Assembly (NCBI GenBank): GCA_902791965.1
Contig: CADAXZ010000008.1
Span: 1-33,747, forward strand
From: Candidatus Proelusimicrobium bovinum
Lineage (GTDB): Bacteria; Elusimicrobiota; Elusimicrobia; Elusimicrobiales; Elusimicrobiaceae
Direction: 5' to 3'
DNA length: 33,747 nucleotides
Both the position numbers and the translations under genes were made by a program. Below, piece after piece: positions 7,986 to 15,640 of this stretch. Every line of letters begins with the position of its first letter. Within the stretch, counting starts at the first letter, position 1. The notes under the pieces are model-generated. The model did no database searches and was not told where the DNA came from. It worked only from the letters and a program-made list of their open reading frames with translations.

Positions 7986-10262
7986 ATGAAACAAAAACTG
8001 AAACACTATTTTTTTAATACGGTAAAACTTACGCTAAAAAGCGTAATAAGGGCCTTTTTTGTTTTGACGGCTTTGTTAGTCGCGCTTATCGGAGCGGCTT
8101 GGTTTACTGCTGTTAAATACATTAGTGCGGAACATTTTGGCAAGGAGGTCGCTGCTGTTTTGCAGGAAGCACTTAACCGCCCTGTTGTTATAGGCTCTAT
8201 GAAACTGACTTCCTTTAACAGTTTTGAAATAAATAATTTGCGTATCGTAGATACCCGACTTGAAAAATATAATGAGTTTTTATCCGTAGAAAAAGTAATA
8301 GTGCGTTTTGACCTTTTAGCCTTGAAGGAAAATATAGTTGATATTAAGGAATTGTGGCTGTTAAACCCTGTTATTAATATTATTAAGGATGAAAAGGGCC
8401 TTAGCAATATTCCCGATATAAATGTAGCCAGCCGCCAAAGTGCTACAGGGCAGCAGTTTGATGTCGTTTCAGAGCAGGGCAGCCCTTGGAAAGTTCTTAT
8501 AGAAGACTGGGTAATAAAAAACGGTGTTTTCGCTTATATAGATATAGGGGCTGATACAAGCCATTCCTTAAGCGGTATTTTTGTCCGTTTTTATAATTTA
8601 AAGTTTAATGAATTTACGGATTATTCTTTAAATTTTGTTTTGAGAAATAAACTTAAAGATAAAATTATAGAAAATGAAATCGTAGCAAAAGGCAGCATAA
8701 ACCTTGCTAATTTTGATTTATCTTCTATGGGGCTTAAAAATACTTCTCTGGAAATACTGGGCGCTAAAAAACCGCTAAAATTTCAGGCGGAAGCAAATAA
8801 TTTTGCCAATCCTGTAATATCTCTTTCTTCTAACTTACCGCTTATTACTTACGAAGATGTATCTTTATATGTAAACAAACCGTTTGATTTTTCTATTCCT
8901 GCATCTGCGGTAAAGACGGAGGTTTCTTTCAGCGATAAATTTTCTAAAGCAAGTATTAAGTCTTTATCTTTAAAAAATAAAGATATTTCACTTTCCTTAA
9001 AAGGGGAGGCAGACTTTACCCAATCTCCGCTTTCTTTTTGGGCAGATTTTTCCACGGGGGAATTCCAGCCGGAAAAAGTGGATTATACTGGTATACTTAA
9101 ACCGTATCAGGTAAAAGGGCAGATAAAGGCAAAAGGGCGTATAGAATATAAAAAAGGGAAATTTTCTTCGCCTAAATTTACGGTAGATTTAAACGGCGTT
9201 TCGGCTTTTATCAGCAATTTTACGATAGAAGATGTAAAAGGCACTTATATCGCACAAAATAATTTTAATGATATGAATGCGGAAGTAAAAGACGGCGTTT
9301 TTAAAGTAGTGCGGCAGACGGTTTCAAATATTAAGGGAACGGCTTCTTACCAGCATAAGCAGCAGAATTTTTATGCAAAAATTAAAGATACTTTAATAAA
9401 CGGTAATAATTCTACGATAAGCGTTGCGATTTCCAAGGTGCGCCAAGATAACAGGGTAATAAAAGCCAATTTATATTTAAGTCTTTTAAGCCCGTTGGAA
9501 GTTTTTGATATTACGGAAGATTTTGTTGAAGCACTTTCCTACGGCACTGAAGGCGAACGGGAAAAAGATACCAGTGATTTGGGCTGGTTAAGGAATTTCC
9601 GCTCCGGCATACCGGAATTTATGCCTAATTTTAACGGATTTGTCTATGCCGCTAAATTTGAAACGCCCATAATTTCAGGTTATGATTTTAATGCGGAATT
9701 TGACTTAAAAAATCTTTTGCCCGGTATGGATAAATTAAACGGCCAAATAGAAGCAAAGATACAACAAGGCACTATTTATAAATTGCAGGAAGCAGCCGAC
9801 AGGCAAAAGGCTTTGGGCATAGCATACCAGCCTTTTGTTATTATGAGCAAAATGGAAAGGGCAGGTTCTTTTAAGATGAATAAAGTGCTAAAAGATACAC
9901 CTTTTGATACAATGACTGCCTCTGTGGGCTTTAATAATGGTAAAATGAATATTAACAATTTTTATGTTGACGGCAATGTGCTTGCCGCGGCAGTAGACGG
10001 TAATGTTGACTGGGTAAATGAAACCCTTGACCTTGATATTGTAACGATGTTTAGGAATACTTCCAAGAGGGGGGCATTATCAGAAAATCTTACCGATGAA
10101 ACAGGCGAACCGGCTTTGGCTTTCAGGACTTACGGGCCTATGACAAAAGCGGCAGTACAAATGAAAAGCCCCAAAAAAACAAACAGTACAATAAAAGCCG
10201 CGCGGGAAAAGGGTTTAAGTACGGATTTCAGCGCGGGGCAGGATTTCGTAAAGGAGAAATAA
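7986..10262 (+). CDS. AsmA-family envelope protein
   Basis: 758-residue protein with a single N-terminal membrane anchor (about 21-42) followed by a long beta-rich extracytoplasmic region. The segment just after the anchor (AAVLQEALNRPVVIGSMKL, then INNLRIVD) is the typical AsmA/DUF748 opening. The C-terminal part (about 600-740: GQIEAKIQQGTIYKL, MNINNFYVDG, DGNVDWVNETLDLD) matches the AsmA C-terminal repeat pattern. Relatives (AsmA, TamB, YhdP) bridge the inner and outer membranes and affect lipid transport or outer-membrane assembly. That supports a diderm envelope, but the exact role here is not readable. Start ATG 7986; an ATG at 7980 in the same frame is possible. Confidence 0.82.
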   Translation: MKQKLKHYFFNTVKLTLKSVIRAFFVLTALLVALIGAAWFTAVKYISAEHFGKEVAAVLQEALNRPVVIGSMKLTSFNSFEINNLRIVDTRLEKYNEFLSVEKVIVRFDLLALKENIVDIKELWLLNPVINIIKDEKGLSNIPDINVASRQSATGQQFDVVSEQGSPWKVLIEDWVIKNGVFAYIDIGADTSHSLSGIFVRFYNLKFNEFTDYSLNFVLRNKLKDKIIENEIVAKGSINLANFDLSSMGLKNTSLEILGAKKPLKFQAEANNFANPVISLSSNLPLITYEDVSLYVNKPFDFSIPASAVKTEVSFSDKFSKASIKSLSLKNKDISLSLKGEADFTQSPLSFWADFSTGEFQPEKVDYTGILKPYQVKGQIKAKGRIEYKKGKFSSPKFTVDLNGVSAFISNFTIEDVKGTYIAQNNFNDMNAEVKDGVFKVVRQTVSNIKGTASYQHKQQNFYAKIKDTLINGNNSTISVAISKVRQDNRVIKANLYLSLLSPLEVFDITEDFVEALSYGTEGEREKDTSDLGWLRNFRSGIPEFMPNFNGFVYAAKFETPIISGYDFNAEFDLKNLLPGMDKLNGQIEAKIQQGTIYKLQEAADRQKALGIAYQPFVIMSKMERAGSFKMNKVLKDTPFDTMTASVGFNNGKMNINNFYVDGNVLAAAVDGNVDWVNETLDLDIVTMFRNTSKRGALSENLTDETGEPALAFRTYGPMTKAAVQMKSPKKTNSTIKAAREKGLSTDFSAGQDFVKEK

Positions 10263-10826
10263 ATGCTCAGGAAACCTAAAATAGATATTATCAGCGTTTT
10301 GGAAGAAAATGATGCTTTTATAGACGGACATTTTGAATTACCTTCCGGCCTTCATATCCAAAGTTATATAGATACACAGGCAGTAATGCAATATCCGAGT
10401 ATAGCGGCAAAAATAGGCGCGGCTTTGGCGGATTTGTTTAAGGAAAATACGGATGCCGTATTTTCCCCTACGCCGGAAAATTCAAATATTGCTCAGGAAG
10501 TCGCCCGCGTAAAAAATGCAAGGGCGTTATTTGCTACAAGCGAGAACGGAACAATGCAACTTAAAGGTTCTGTAAAAATCAATCCGGGCGAAAAAATTTT
10601 AATAGTTGATAATGTAACAATGACCTGCCGTAAAGTACGGGAGGCTGTTTCCTTAATTAAAATGTTTAAAGCAATCCCGATAGGTATCGCTGTAATAGTT
10701 GACCGTTCCGTTACCGGTGCGGTAGGTACTGTTCCTTTGCGTTCTTTATTAAGTTATCCTCTTGATACTTTTGAGCCGGAAAACTGTCCTATGTGCAAAG
10801 CAGGTACAAAACTTACAAAAAGGTAA
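10263..10826 (+). CDS. pyrE: orotate phosphoribosyltransferase-like protein with altered PRPP loop
   Basis: 187-residue PRTase-fold protein. It aligns over its whole length with the PyrE subfamily that ends in a CPxCKxG tail (C175, C178): DGHFELPSGLHIQSYID at the N-terminus, EKILIVDNV in the middle and VIVDRS late. The PRPP-binding loop, normally VDDVxTTGGS, reads VDNVTMTCRK (D116 kept, second Asp changed to N117, TTGG replaced by MTCR). The upstream GPTTGG-type loop reads SPTPEN. It is therefore unclear whether it makes OMP; it may be a diverged enzyme or a regulator. It starts directly after the asmA stop, with AAGGAG upstream. Its downstream neighbour is rlmI; no other pyrimidine gene is nearby. 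Confidence 0.75.
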   Translation: MLRKPKIDIISVLEENDAFIDGHFELPSGLHIQSYIDTQAVMQYPSIAAKIGAALADLFKENTDAVFSPTPENSNIAQEVARVKNARALFATSENGTMQLKGSVKINPGEKILIVDNVTMTCRKVREAVSLIKMFKAIPIGIAVIVDRSVTGAVGTVPLRSLLSYPLDTFEPENCPMCKAGTKLTKR

Positions 10827-10832
10827 TTGCAA

Positions 10833-11975
10833 ATGAAAGAAATTAAACTTAAAGCGAAAGAAGAACACCGCGTAAATAAAGGCCATTATTGGGTGTTTTC
10901 CAACGAACTTGAAAAGGTGGACACTTCTTTAAAGGCTGGCAGTATTGTAAAGGTTTTAGATAGTAAGGGGGAAGTGTTAGGTACGGCTTTTTTTAATCCG
11001 CACAGCCTTATTGCGGCAAGGTTTATTGTCAAAGGTGATGAGCCTTTAAGCAAAGATTTTATTTTTGAGCATTTAGATAATGCTTACTCTTACAGAAAGC
11101 AGTTTAATATAAGGCACTATGGCCGTATGTGCTACGGGGAAGCCGATGCCTTGCCAGGCCTTATAATAGACCGCTACGGGGATTATCTTGTTATAGATAT
11201 TCTTACTGCGGGTATGGAACTTTTAAAGCAAGATATTATAAAAGCGGTAAATAAAATTTTTAAGCCTAAAGGCATTTTATTTAAAAATGAATCTTCTTTC
11301 AGGACTTTGGAAGGCCTGCCGCTTGCACCGCAGACGATAGGAGATGTTCCGCAGGAAGTTGAAATAGAAGAAAACGGCGTAAAATATAAAGTGGCTTTAA
11401 CCGGAGGCCAAAAAACAGGTTTTTATTTTGACCAACGCGATAACAGGGAGTTTATGAAACCGTATTTTAAAGATAAAATCGTTATGGATTTATATTCTTA
11501 TACGGGTTCTTTCGGCATAACTGCGGCTTTAAACGGCGCTGTTGCCGTTTGGGGTACGGATTCTTCTGCTCCGGCGGTGGATTATGCAAATATTTGCCAA
11601 TACCGTAAAGATGATGCCGAGCGTTTACTTTCTGCTTTAAAGAAAGGCGAACTTCCGCAAAAGCCGGATATTATTTTGTTAGACCCGCCTGCTTTTGTAA
11701 AAAACAGAAAGGCTCTGCCTCAAGCCGTTAATTTATATGTTAAACTAAATAAAATGGCTTTAGAAGGATTAGACAGCGGCGGTATGCTGGCTACTTCAAC
11801 TTGTTCGCATCATATCAGCAGAGAAATTTTTGTTGATATTTTAAAACAGGCCGCTGCCAAAGCGGGTAAAAAAGTTGCCTTGGTGGCTTTAAGGGGGCAA
11901 GCCAAAGACCATCCTGTTCTTTTGGGTATGCCCGAAACGGAATATCTGCACTTTGCTTTATTGCAGGTCCGTTAA
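10833..11975 (+). CDS. rlmI: 23S rRNA cytosine methyltransferase, RlmI-like
   Basis: Class I SAM-dependent RNA methyltransferase, 380 residues. It has an N-terminal PUA domain (about 1-70; HYWVFSNELEKV, GTAFFNPHSLIAARF), a linker with GEADALPGLIIDRYGDYL, then the Rossmann domain: SAM motif I DLYSYTGSFG, motif IV LLDPPAF and motif VI STCSHH. RlmI makes m5C1962 in E. coli 23S rRNA. I take ATG 10833 rather than TTG 10827, because ATG is better placed behind AAAAAGG. The stretch between the second acidic motif and DPPAF is about ten residues shorter than usual in the family (see findings). Confidence 0.88.
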   Translation: MKEIKLKAKEEHRVNKGHYWVFSNELEKVDTSLKAGSIVKVLDSKGEVLGTAFFNPHSLIAARFIVKGDEPLSKDFIFEHLDNAYSYRKQFNIRHYGRMCYGEADALPGLIIDRYGDYLVIDILTAGMELLKQDIIKAVNKIFKPKGILFKNESSFRTLEGLPLAPQTIGDVPQEVEIEENGVKYKVALTGGQKTGFYFDQRDNREFMKPYFKDKIVMDLYSYTGSFGITAALNGAVAVWGTDSSAPAVDYANICQYRKDDAERLLSALKKGELPQKPDIILLDPPAFVKNRKALPQAVNLYVKLNKMALEGLDSGGMLATSTCSHHISREIFVDILKQAAAKAGKKVALVALRGQAKDHPVLLGMPETEYLHFALLQVR

Positions 11976-11997
11976 TATTTTAGATAAGGAGAAAAAG

Positions 11998-12630
11998 ATG
12001 AAACTGTCATATAAATTATTTACTGCAGTTTTAGTTGTACTGTGCTTGGGATGCACTTGTAAGGAAGAAAAAGAAAATCTTGATATTGCTAAGGATATTC
12101 CCGTAGCACAAAGGGATCATATTATGGAAATTGCCAAAAAGGCTGAAGGCGGGGACGGTAATGCACAGGCATATTTAGGCGTGCTTTACTACACAGGTAC
12201 GATAGGCAGAAACCATACGGCTGCGATGAATTGGTTTAAGAAAGCATCGGAAAACGGCTCAGGGGAAGCGGACTTCTTCCTTTCGGAGATGTATGAAGAA
12301 GGCGTCCATGTAAACCAAAATGCGGATATTGCATATAAATATTTAGTATCTGCTGCTAATAAGAGTTTTACAAGTGCAAGAATAAAAATTGCGGAAAAGT
12401 ATGCCAATGGCGAAAAAGTTGCCCCGATTACTAAAGAAGAAATACTTTCTTGGCTTGATGTCTATATTAAAGACGGCAACGAAAAGGCTAAAGCCGCTAA
12501 GGAAAAAGTAGAAAAATTTGACCCGAAAGCCAAAAAGACGGAAACTAAAACGGAGAAAACTGTTGTAAAGGATGTCGACCAAACGGCCCAAGTTCCTGCC
12601 ACACAACCCGAAACTGCAAAAGAAAAATAA
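11998..12630 (+). CDS. Sel1-repeat (TPR-like) lipoprotein
   Basis: 210-residue exported protein. A hydrophobic signal (residues 5-18) ends in CLGC, a slightly atypical lipobox with C19 as the lipidated cysteine. Residues about 52-140 hold two to three Sel1-like helical repeats (AQAYLGVLYYTGTIGRN, AAMNWFKKASENG, ADFFLSEMYEEG, AYKYLVSAANKS). The tail from about 165 is Lys/Glu/Thr-rich and disordered. Sel1 repeats mediate protein contacts; the partner is unknown. The start is ATG 11998 with AAGGAG nine bases upstream. An in-frame upstream start at 11953 would place unrelated residues in front of the signal peptide. It is the last gene of the + strand block, just before a bidirectional terminator. 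Confidence 0.83.
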   Translation: MKLSYKLFTAVLVVLCLGCTCKEEKENLDIAKDIPVAQRDHIMEIAKKAEGGDGNAQAYLGVLYYTGTIGRNHTAAMNWFKKASENGSGEADFFLSEMYEEGVHVNQNADIAYKYLVSAANKSFTSARIKIAEKYANGEKVAPITKEEILSWLDVYIKDGNEKAKAAKEKVEKFDPKAKKTETKTEKTVVKDVDQTAQVPATQPETAKEK

Positions 12631-12654
12631 TTGCAGTTAAGTAAATATGTAAAA

Positions 12655-12687
12655 CAAAAAGCCCCGCATTAATACGGGGCTTTTTAC
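12655..12687. terminator. bidirectional intrinsic terminator
   Basis: Stem GCCCCG (12661-12666) pairs with CGGGGC (12675-12680) across an AT loop. It is followed by TTTTT on the + strand and preceded by AAAAA, which supplies the U-tract on the - strand. It lies between the convergent Sel1 lipoprotein gene (+) and korC (-) and can terminate both. Confidence 0.9.
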
Positions 12688-12726
12688 TTAAAGTTTTTGT
12701 GTAATATAATTTAGTACACAGCAATA

Positions 12727-13266
12727 TTATTGTGCTTTTAAAGCAGCACCTTCTTCAAGCGCTTTTCTGTTAAGGGCTATCATTTCAGGCTTGGCGCGCT
12801 TAAAAACCTTCTTCATAGCGTTTTCTATCGCGTCAAGGCTGACAGCACCAGTAGCACCGGCAAAAGCACCTAAAGCAACTAATGTGGCAGTTCTTAAAGA
12901 GCCTACCTTTTCGGCAATTTCATTACAGGGGACATAAATAACTTTTATATCCTTTCTTGCCGGTTTTGTTTTGATTAAGGAACTGTTGATAATCAAAAGC
13001 CCGCCGCTTTTGAGCATAGGCTCAAATTTAGGTAATGAAGGCTCATTCATAACTATTGCCGTATCTGGAACGCAGACAACAGGGGTAGATACTTCCGTAT
13101 CGGAGATAACTACCGAGCAGTTTGCCGTACCTCCGCGCATTTCCGGCCCGTAGGAAGGAAACCAACTTACGGCTTTGCCTTCAACAAGGCCTGCCTGTGC
13201 AAGTAAAACACCTGCGGAAACTACGCCCTGTCCGCCGAAACCGGCTATTCTTACACCTTGATACAT
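12727..13266 (-). CDS. korC: 2-oxoacid:ferredoxin oxidoreductase, gamma subunit
   Basis: Gamma subunit of the KorABCD/VorABCD-type 2-oxoacid:ferredoxin oxidoreductase, 179 residues. The N-terminal GFGGQGVVSAG loop and the MRGGTANCSVVIS stretch are diagnostic of the pyruvate/ketoisovalerate oxidoreductase catalytic domain. The complex oxidises a 2-oxoacid and CoA to acyl-CoA and CO2 and reduces ferredoxin, in the cytosol. It is last in the order D-A-B-C and starts one base after korB. Whether the substrate is 2-oxoglutarate or a branched-chain 2-oxoacid cannot be told from this subunit. Confidence 0.93.
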   Translation of the reverse strand: MYQGVRIAGFGGQGVVSAGVLLAQAGLVEGKAVSWFPSYGPEMRGGTANCSVVISDTEVSTPVVCVPDTAIVMNEPSLPKFEPMLKSGGLLIINSSLIKTKPARKDIKVIYVPCNEIAEKVGSLRTATLVALGAFAGATGAVSLDAIENAMKKVFKRAKPEMIALNRKALEEGAALKAQ

Positions 13267-13267
13267 A

Positions 13268-14023
13268 TTATTTCCCCTCCTCTTTTTTGCCTTCGTCTTT
13301 AAACACGCCCAAAGGATATTGTGTCATCATTTTAGTCCTTAAAAACTCCAAGGCTTTTAAAGGCTCAACACCCCAGTTCGTCGGGCAGATTGAAAGCACT
13401 TCAATAAAGGAAAAGCCTACACCGTCAATCTGGTTTTGGAAAGCCTTTTTGATTGCTTTTTTGGCTTTCATAACATTTTGCGGAGTATCTACGGAAACTC
13501 TTTCAATATATTTTGCGCTTTTAAGTTGGCTTAACATTTCCGAAACATTTATCGGGTTGCCTTGCAGTTTTTCGTTTCTGCCTTTAGGGGCTGTGGTGGC
13601 AACTTGGCCTACAAGGGTTGTAGGGGCCATTTGTCCGCCCGTCATACCGTAAATAGTGTTATTTATAAAGATGACGGTAATATTTTCTCCCCTTGCGGCT
13701 GCGTGTACGATTTCCGCCATACCGATAGAAGCCAAATCTCCGTCGCCTTGATAGGAAAATACTATTGTATCTGGCCTTGAGCGTTTAAGGCCCGTTGCTA
13801 TGGCAGGGCCTCTGCCGTGTGCGCCTTGTATTGCGTCGCAGTTAAAATATTTATCTGCAAAAACGGCGCAGCCTACGGGTGCTATACAAATAGTGCGCTT
13901 TCTAATATCAAGTTCGTCCATAGTTTCGGCAATAAGACGGTGTACTACGCTGTGTCCGCAACCCGGGCAGTAGTGCGTAGGAATATCAACTAAAGATTCG
14001 GGCCTTTTTGTTACGGGATTCAT
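13268..14023 (-). CDS. korB: 2-oxoacid:ferredoxin oxidoreductase, beta (TPP-binding) subunit
   Basis: 251-residue TPP-binding subunit. YCPGCGH near the start (C19, C22) contributes to the iron-sulfur site typical of this family. The TPP/magnesium motif GDGD is followed by VIFINNTIYGMTGGQ. The phrase GCAVFADKYFNCD and the C-terminal CPTNWG are characteristic of the Kor/Vor beta family. It overlaps korA by four bases. The long antisense reading frame on the + strand is a by-product of codon bias. Confidence 0.94.
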   Translation of the reverse strand: MNPVTKRPESLVDIPTHYCPGCGHSVVHRLIAETMDELDIRKRTICIAPVGCAVFADKYFNCDAIQGAHGRGPAIATGLKRSRPDTIVFSYQGDGDLASIGMAEIVHAAARGENITVIFINNTIYGMTGGQMAPTTLVGQVATTAPKGRNEKLQGNPINVSEMLSQLKSAKYIERVSVDTPQNVMKAKKAIKKAFQNQIDGVGFSFIEVLSICPTNWGVEPLKALEFLRTKMMTQYPLGVFKDEGKKEEGK

Positions 14024-15183
14024 AATAATGTGCCCTCCTTACAAATTTTATTTTCCGGTTTGTGGCAGGTATTATCTGCTTTTTCGGCAAGGTCGGAAAG
14101 ATTAAACAGAAAATCTTTTTTGCCTGTTAAAATGGATTTTACCGCTGTTTCAATATCTTCGGCTATGGGGAAGAACGCCCCTGGTTTTGCGTAAAGATGT
14201 ACGGGTATTTTGCCGTTTACGGCGAGTTTAACATCGGTAATCATTTGGCCTAAACTCATTTCCGCACACAGCATAGCCTTGCATTTGTCTGCTAACTGTG
14301 CAATTTTCTTGGTCGGGAAAGGCCATAAAGTAATAGGCCTTAACAGACCAACTTTTATTCCTTCTTTCCTTAAAGCGTTTACTGCCGCCATAGAAGCCCT
14401 TGCACTTATGCCGTAGGCTACGATTACAACTTCGGCATCTTCGGTAAATCTTTCTTCAAAGCGGACTTCATCCCTTTCAATTAAAGCATAGCGTTCGGCG
14501 CGTTTTAAAATCATTTTTTCAAGTTCGCCTTCGGCCAAACCGTAGGAAGAAATCATATTTTTTGCTCTTGTGCCGTCATTAATACCTAAAGCCCAAGGTT
14601 TTGCAGGCAGGGTTTTGGGGTCAACAGGTTCAAAATTATAACTCATACCTTCCATCATTTGGCCTAAGATACCGTCTGCCAATATCATAGCAGGTACGCG
14701 GTACTTTTCTGAAAGTTCAAATGCTAATTTAGGGAAGTTCCCCAATTCTTCCACACTGTTTGGGGCAAGAACTATTAAGCGGTAATCTCCGTTGCCGCCG
14801 CCGCGTGTTGCCTGCATATAATCGCCTTGTGCGCCTGCGATATTGCCAAGGCCAGGGCCGCCTCTCATCATATTAACGATAAGGCAAGGTAAATCAGCAC
14901 CGGCCATATAGGAAATACCTTCCTGTTTTAAACTTACGCCCGGGCTGGAAGATGATGTCATCGCTCTTACGCCCGTTGCGGCTGCGCCGTAAATCATATT
15001 AATAGCGGCTATTTCACTTTCGGCTTGTACGAAAGCCCCGCCGACTTCCTCCTGCCGCCAGGACATATATTCCGGTACTTCGTTTTGCGGCGTTATAGGA
15101 TAGCCGGCAAAAAATCTGCATCCTGCCCTTATTGCGCCTTCGGCAAGGGCTTCATTTCCCTTTTTTAATTCTTTTTCTGCCAT
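14020..15183 (-). CDS. korA: 2-oxoacid:ferredoxin oxidoreductase, alpha subunit (VorB/KorA-like)
   Basis: 387-residue alpha subunit, close in style to proteins annotated as 3-methyl-2-oxobutanoate dehydrogenase subunit VorB. Key stretches are GYPITPQNEVPEYMS, QAESEIAAINMIYGAAATG, MTSSSSPGVSLKQEGISYM and GGPGLGNIAGAQGDYMQATRGG. These features fit enzymes that act on branched-chain or 2-oxoglutarate-type substrates, not the pyruvate enzyme, which is usually a single fused chain. It follows the small ferredoxin subunit by about ten bases. Substrate remains inferred. Confidence 0.93.
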   Translation of the reverse strand: MAEKELKKGNEALAEGAIRAGCRFFAGYPITPQNEVPEYMSWRQEEVGGAFVQAESEIAAINMIYGAAATGVRAMTSSSSPGVSLKQEGISYMAGADLPCLIVNMMRGGPGLGNIAGAQGDYMQATRGGGNGDYRLIVLAPNSVEELGNFPKLAFELSEKYRVPAMILADGILGQMMEGMSYNFEPVDPKTLPAKPWALGINDGTRAKNMISSYGLAEGELEKMILKRAERYALIERDEVRFEERFTEDAEVVIVAYGISARASMAAVNALRKEGIKVGLLRPITLWPFPTKKIAQLADKCKAMLCAEMSLGQMITDVKLAVNGKIPVHLYAKPGAFFPIAEDIETAVKSILTGKKDFLFNLSDLAEKADNTCHKPENKICKEGTLL

Positions 15184-15193
15184 TTTATACCTC

Positions 15194-15397
15194 TTATCTG
15201 TAAACAGTTATAGCCAAATCGGGGCAAACTAAATAACACATACCGCAGCCTATGCAGGCTTCGGGCTTTGCTAACTGTGCGGGGTAATATCCCGTCTTAC
15301 TGAAAGTTTTTGACATCGCAATACACTGCCTCGGGCAAGCCTGCGTACATAACTTGCAGCCTTTACAGCGCATCTCATTAACTTCTATTTTAGGCAT
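15194..15397 (-). CDS. korD: 2-oxoacid:ferredoxin oxidoreductase, delta (ferredoxin-like) subunit
   Basis: 67-residue 2[4Fe-4S] ferredoxin-like subunit. The two clusters are ligated by C11, C14, C17, C21 (CKGCKLCTQAC) and C48, C51, C54, C58 (CIGCGMCYLVC). It passes electrons from the TPP centre to free ferredoxin. It is the first gene of the four-gene operon, with a strong GAGGAGGT ribosome site just upstream of the ATG. C25 is an extra cysteine of unknown role. Confidence 0.94.
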   Translation of the reverse strand: MPKIEVNEMRCKGCKLCTQACPRQCIAMSKTFSKTGYYPAQLAKPEACIGCGMCYLVCPDLAITVYR

Positions 15398-15419
15398 AGT
15401 ACCTCCTCTATATAAATAT

Positions 15420-15449
15420 AGTATAAATCTTTTGAGGGATTATAGGCAA
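15420..15449 (-). promoter_or_regulatory. candidate promoter of the kor operon
   Basis: On the - strand TTGCCT (15449-15444) and TATACT (15425-15420) are separated by 18 bases, ending 22 bases before the korD ATG. A second perfect TATAAT lies at 15444-15439 but lacks a good -35. The position fits the only sizeable gap before korD. Sequence match only. Confidence 0.4.
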
Positions 15450-15492
15450 AAGTTTCCTGAATTTAATTGTTTAAAAAATCTTTACTAAACTT

Positions 15493-15536
15493 AAATAATG
15501 GCTGCCGCCGCGGCCATTGAATGCCGGCTGTTATTT
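15493..15536. other. GC-rich structured element in the kor/POT intergenic region
   Basis: The 243-base gap 15398-15640 holds an island of GC inside AT-rich DNA. ATGGCTGC (15498-15505) can pair with GCGGCCAT (15510-15517) as an 8-bp hairpin with one G-U pair. Alternatively 15493-15504 can pair with 15525-15536 (12 positions, three of them G-U on the + strand). The two folds exclude each other. Neither is followed by a T-tract. Function unknown. Confidence 0.35.
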
Positions 15537-15594
15537 AGATGATACAGAATATTGTTTAAATATGATAATGTCTTAAAAAGTTTATAATTTTATA

Positions 15595-15624
15595 ATAAAA
15601 AAGCCCCGCATAAAGCGGGGCTTT
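15595..15624 (-). terminator. intrinsic terminator of the POT transporter gene
   Basis: Perfect 9-bp stem AAGCCCCGC (15601-15609) / GCGGGGCTT (15615-15623). On the - strand it is followed by a run of T interrupted by A (complement of TATAATAAAA). It lies 17 bases after the transporter stop codon and separates that gene from the kor operon. The hairpin core is nearly the same as in the terminator at 12655. Confidence 0.88.
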
Positions 15625-15640
15625 AAATTGCGCATAAAGT

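Noticed and set aside
13122-13652. 176-residue + strand reading frame
   Set aside because: It is antisense to korB and korC, which have full family motifs; the translation shows no domain.
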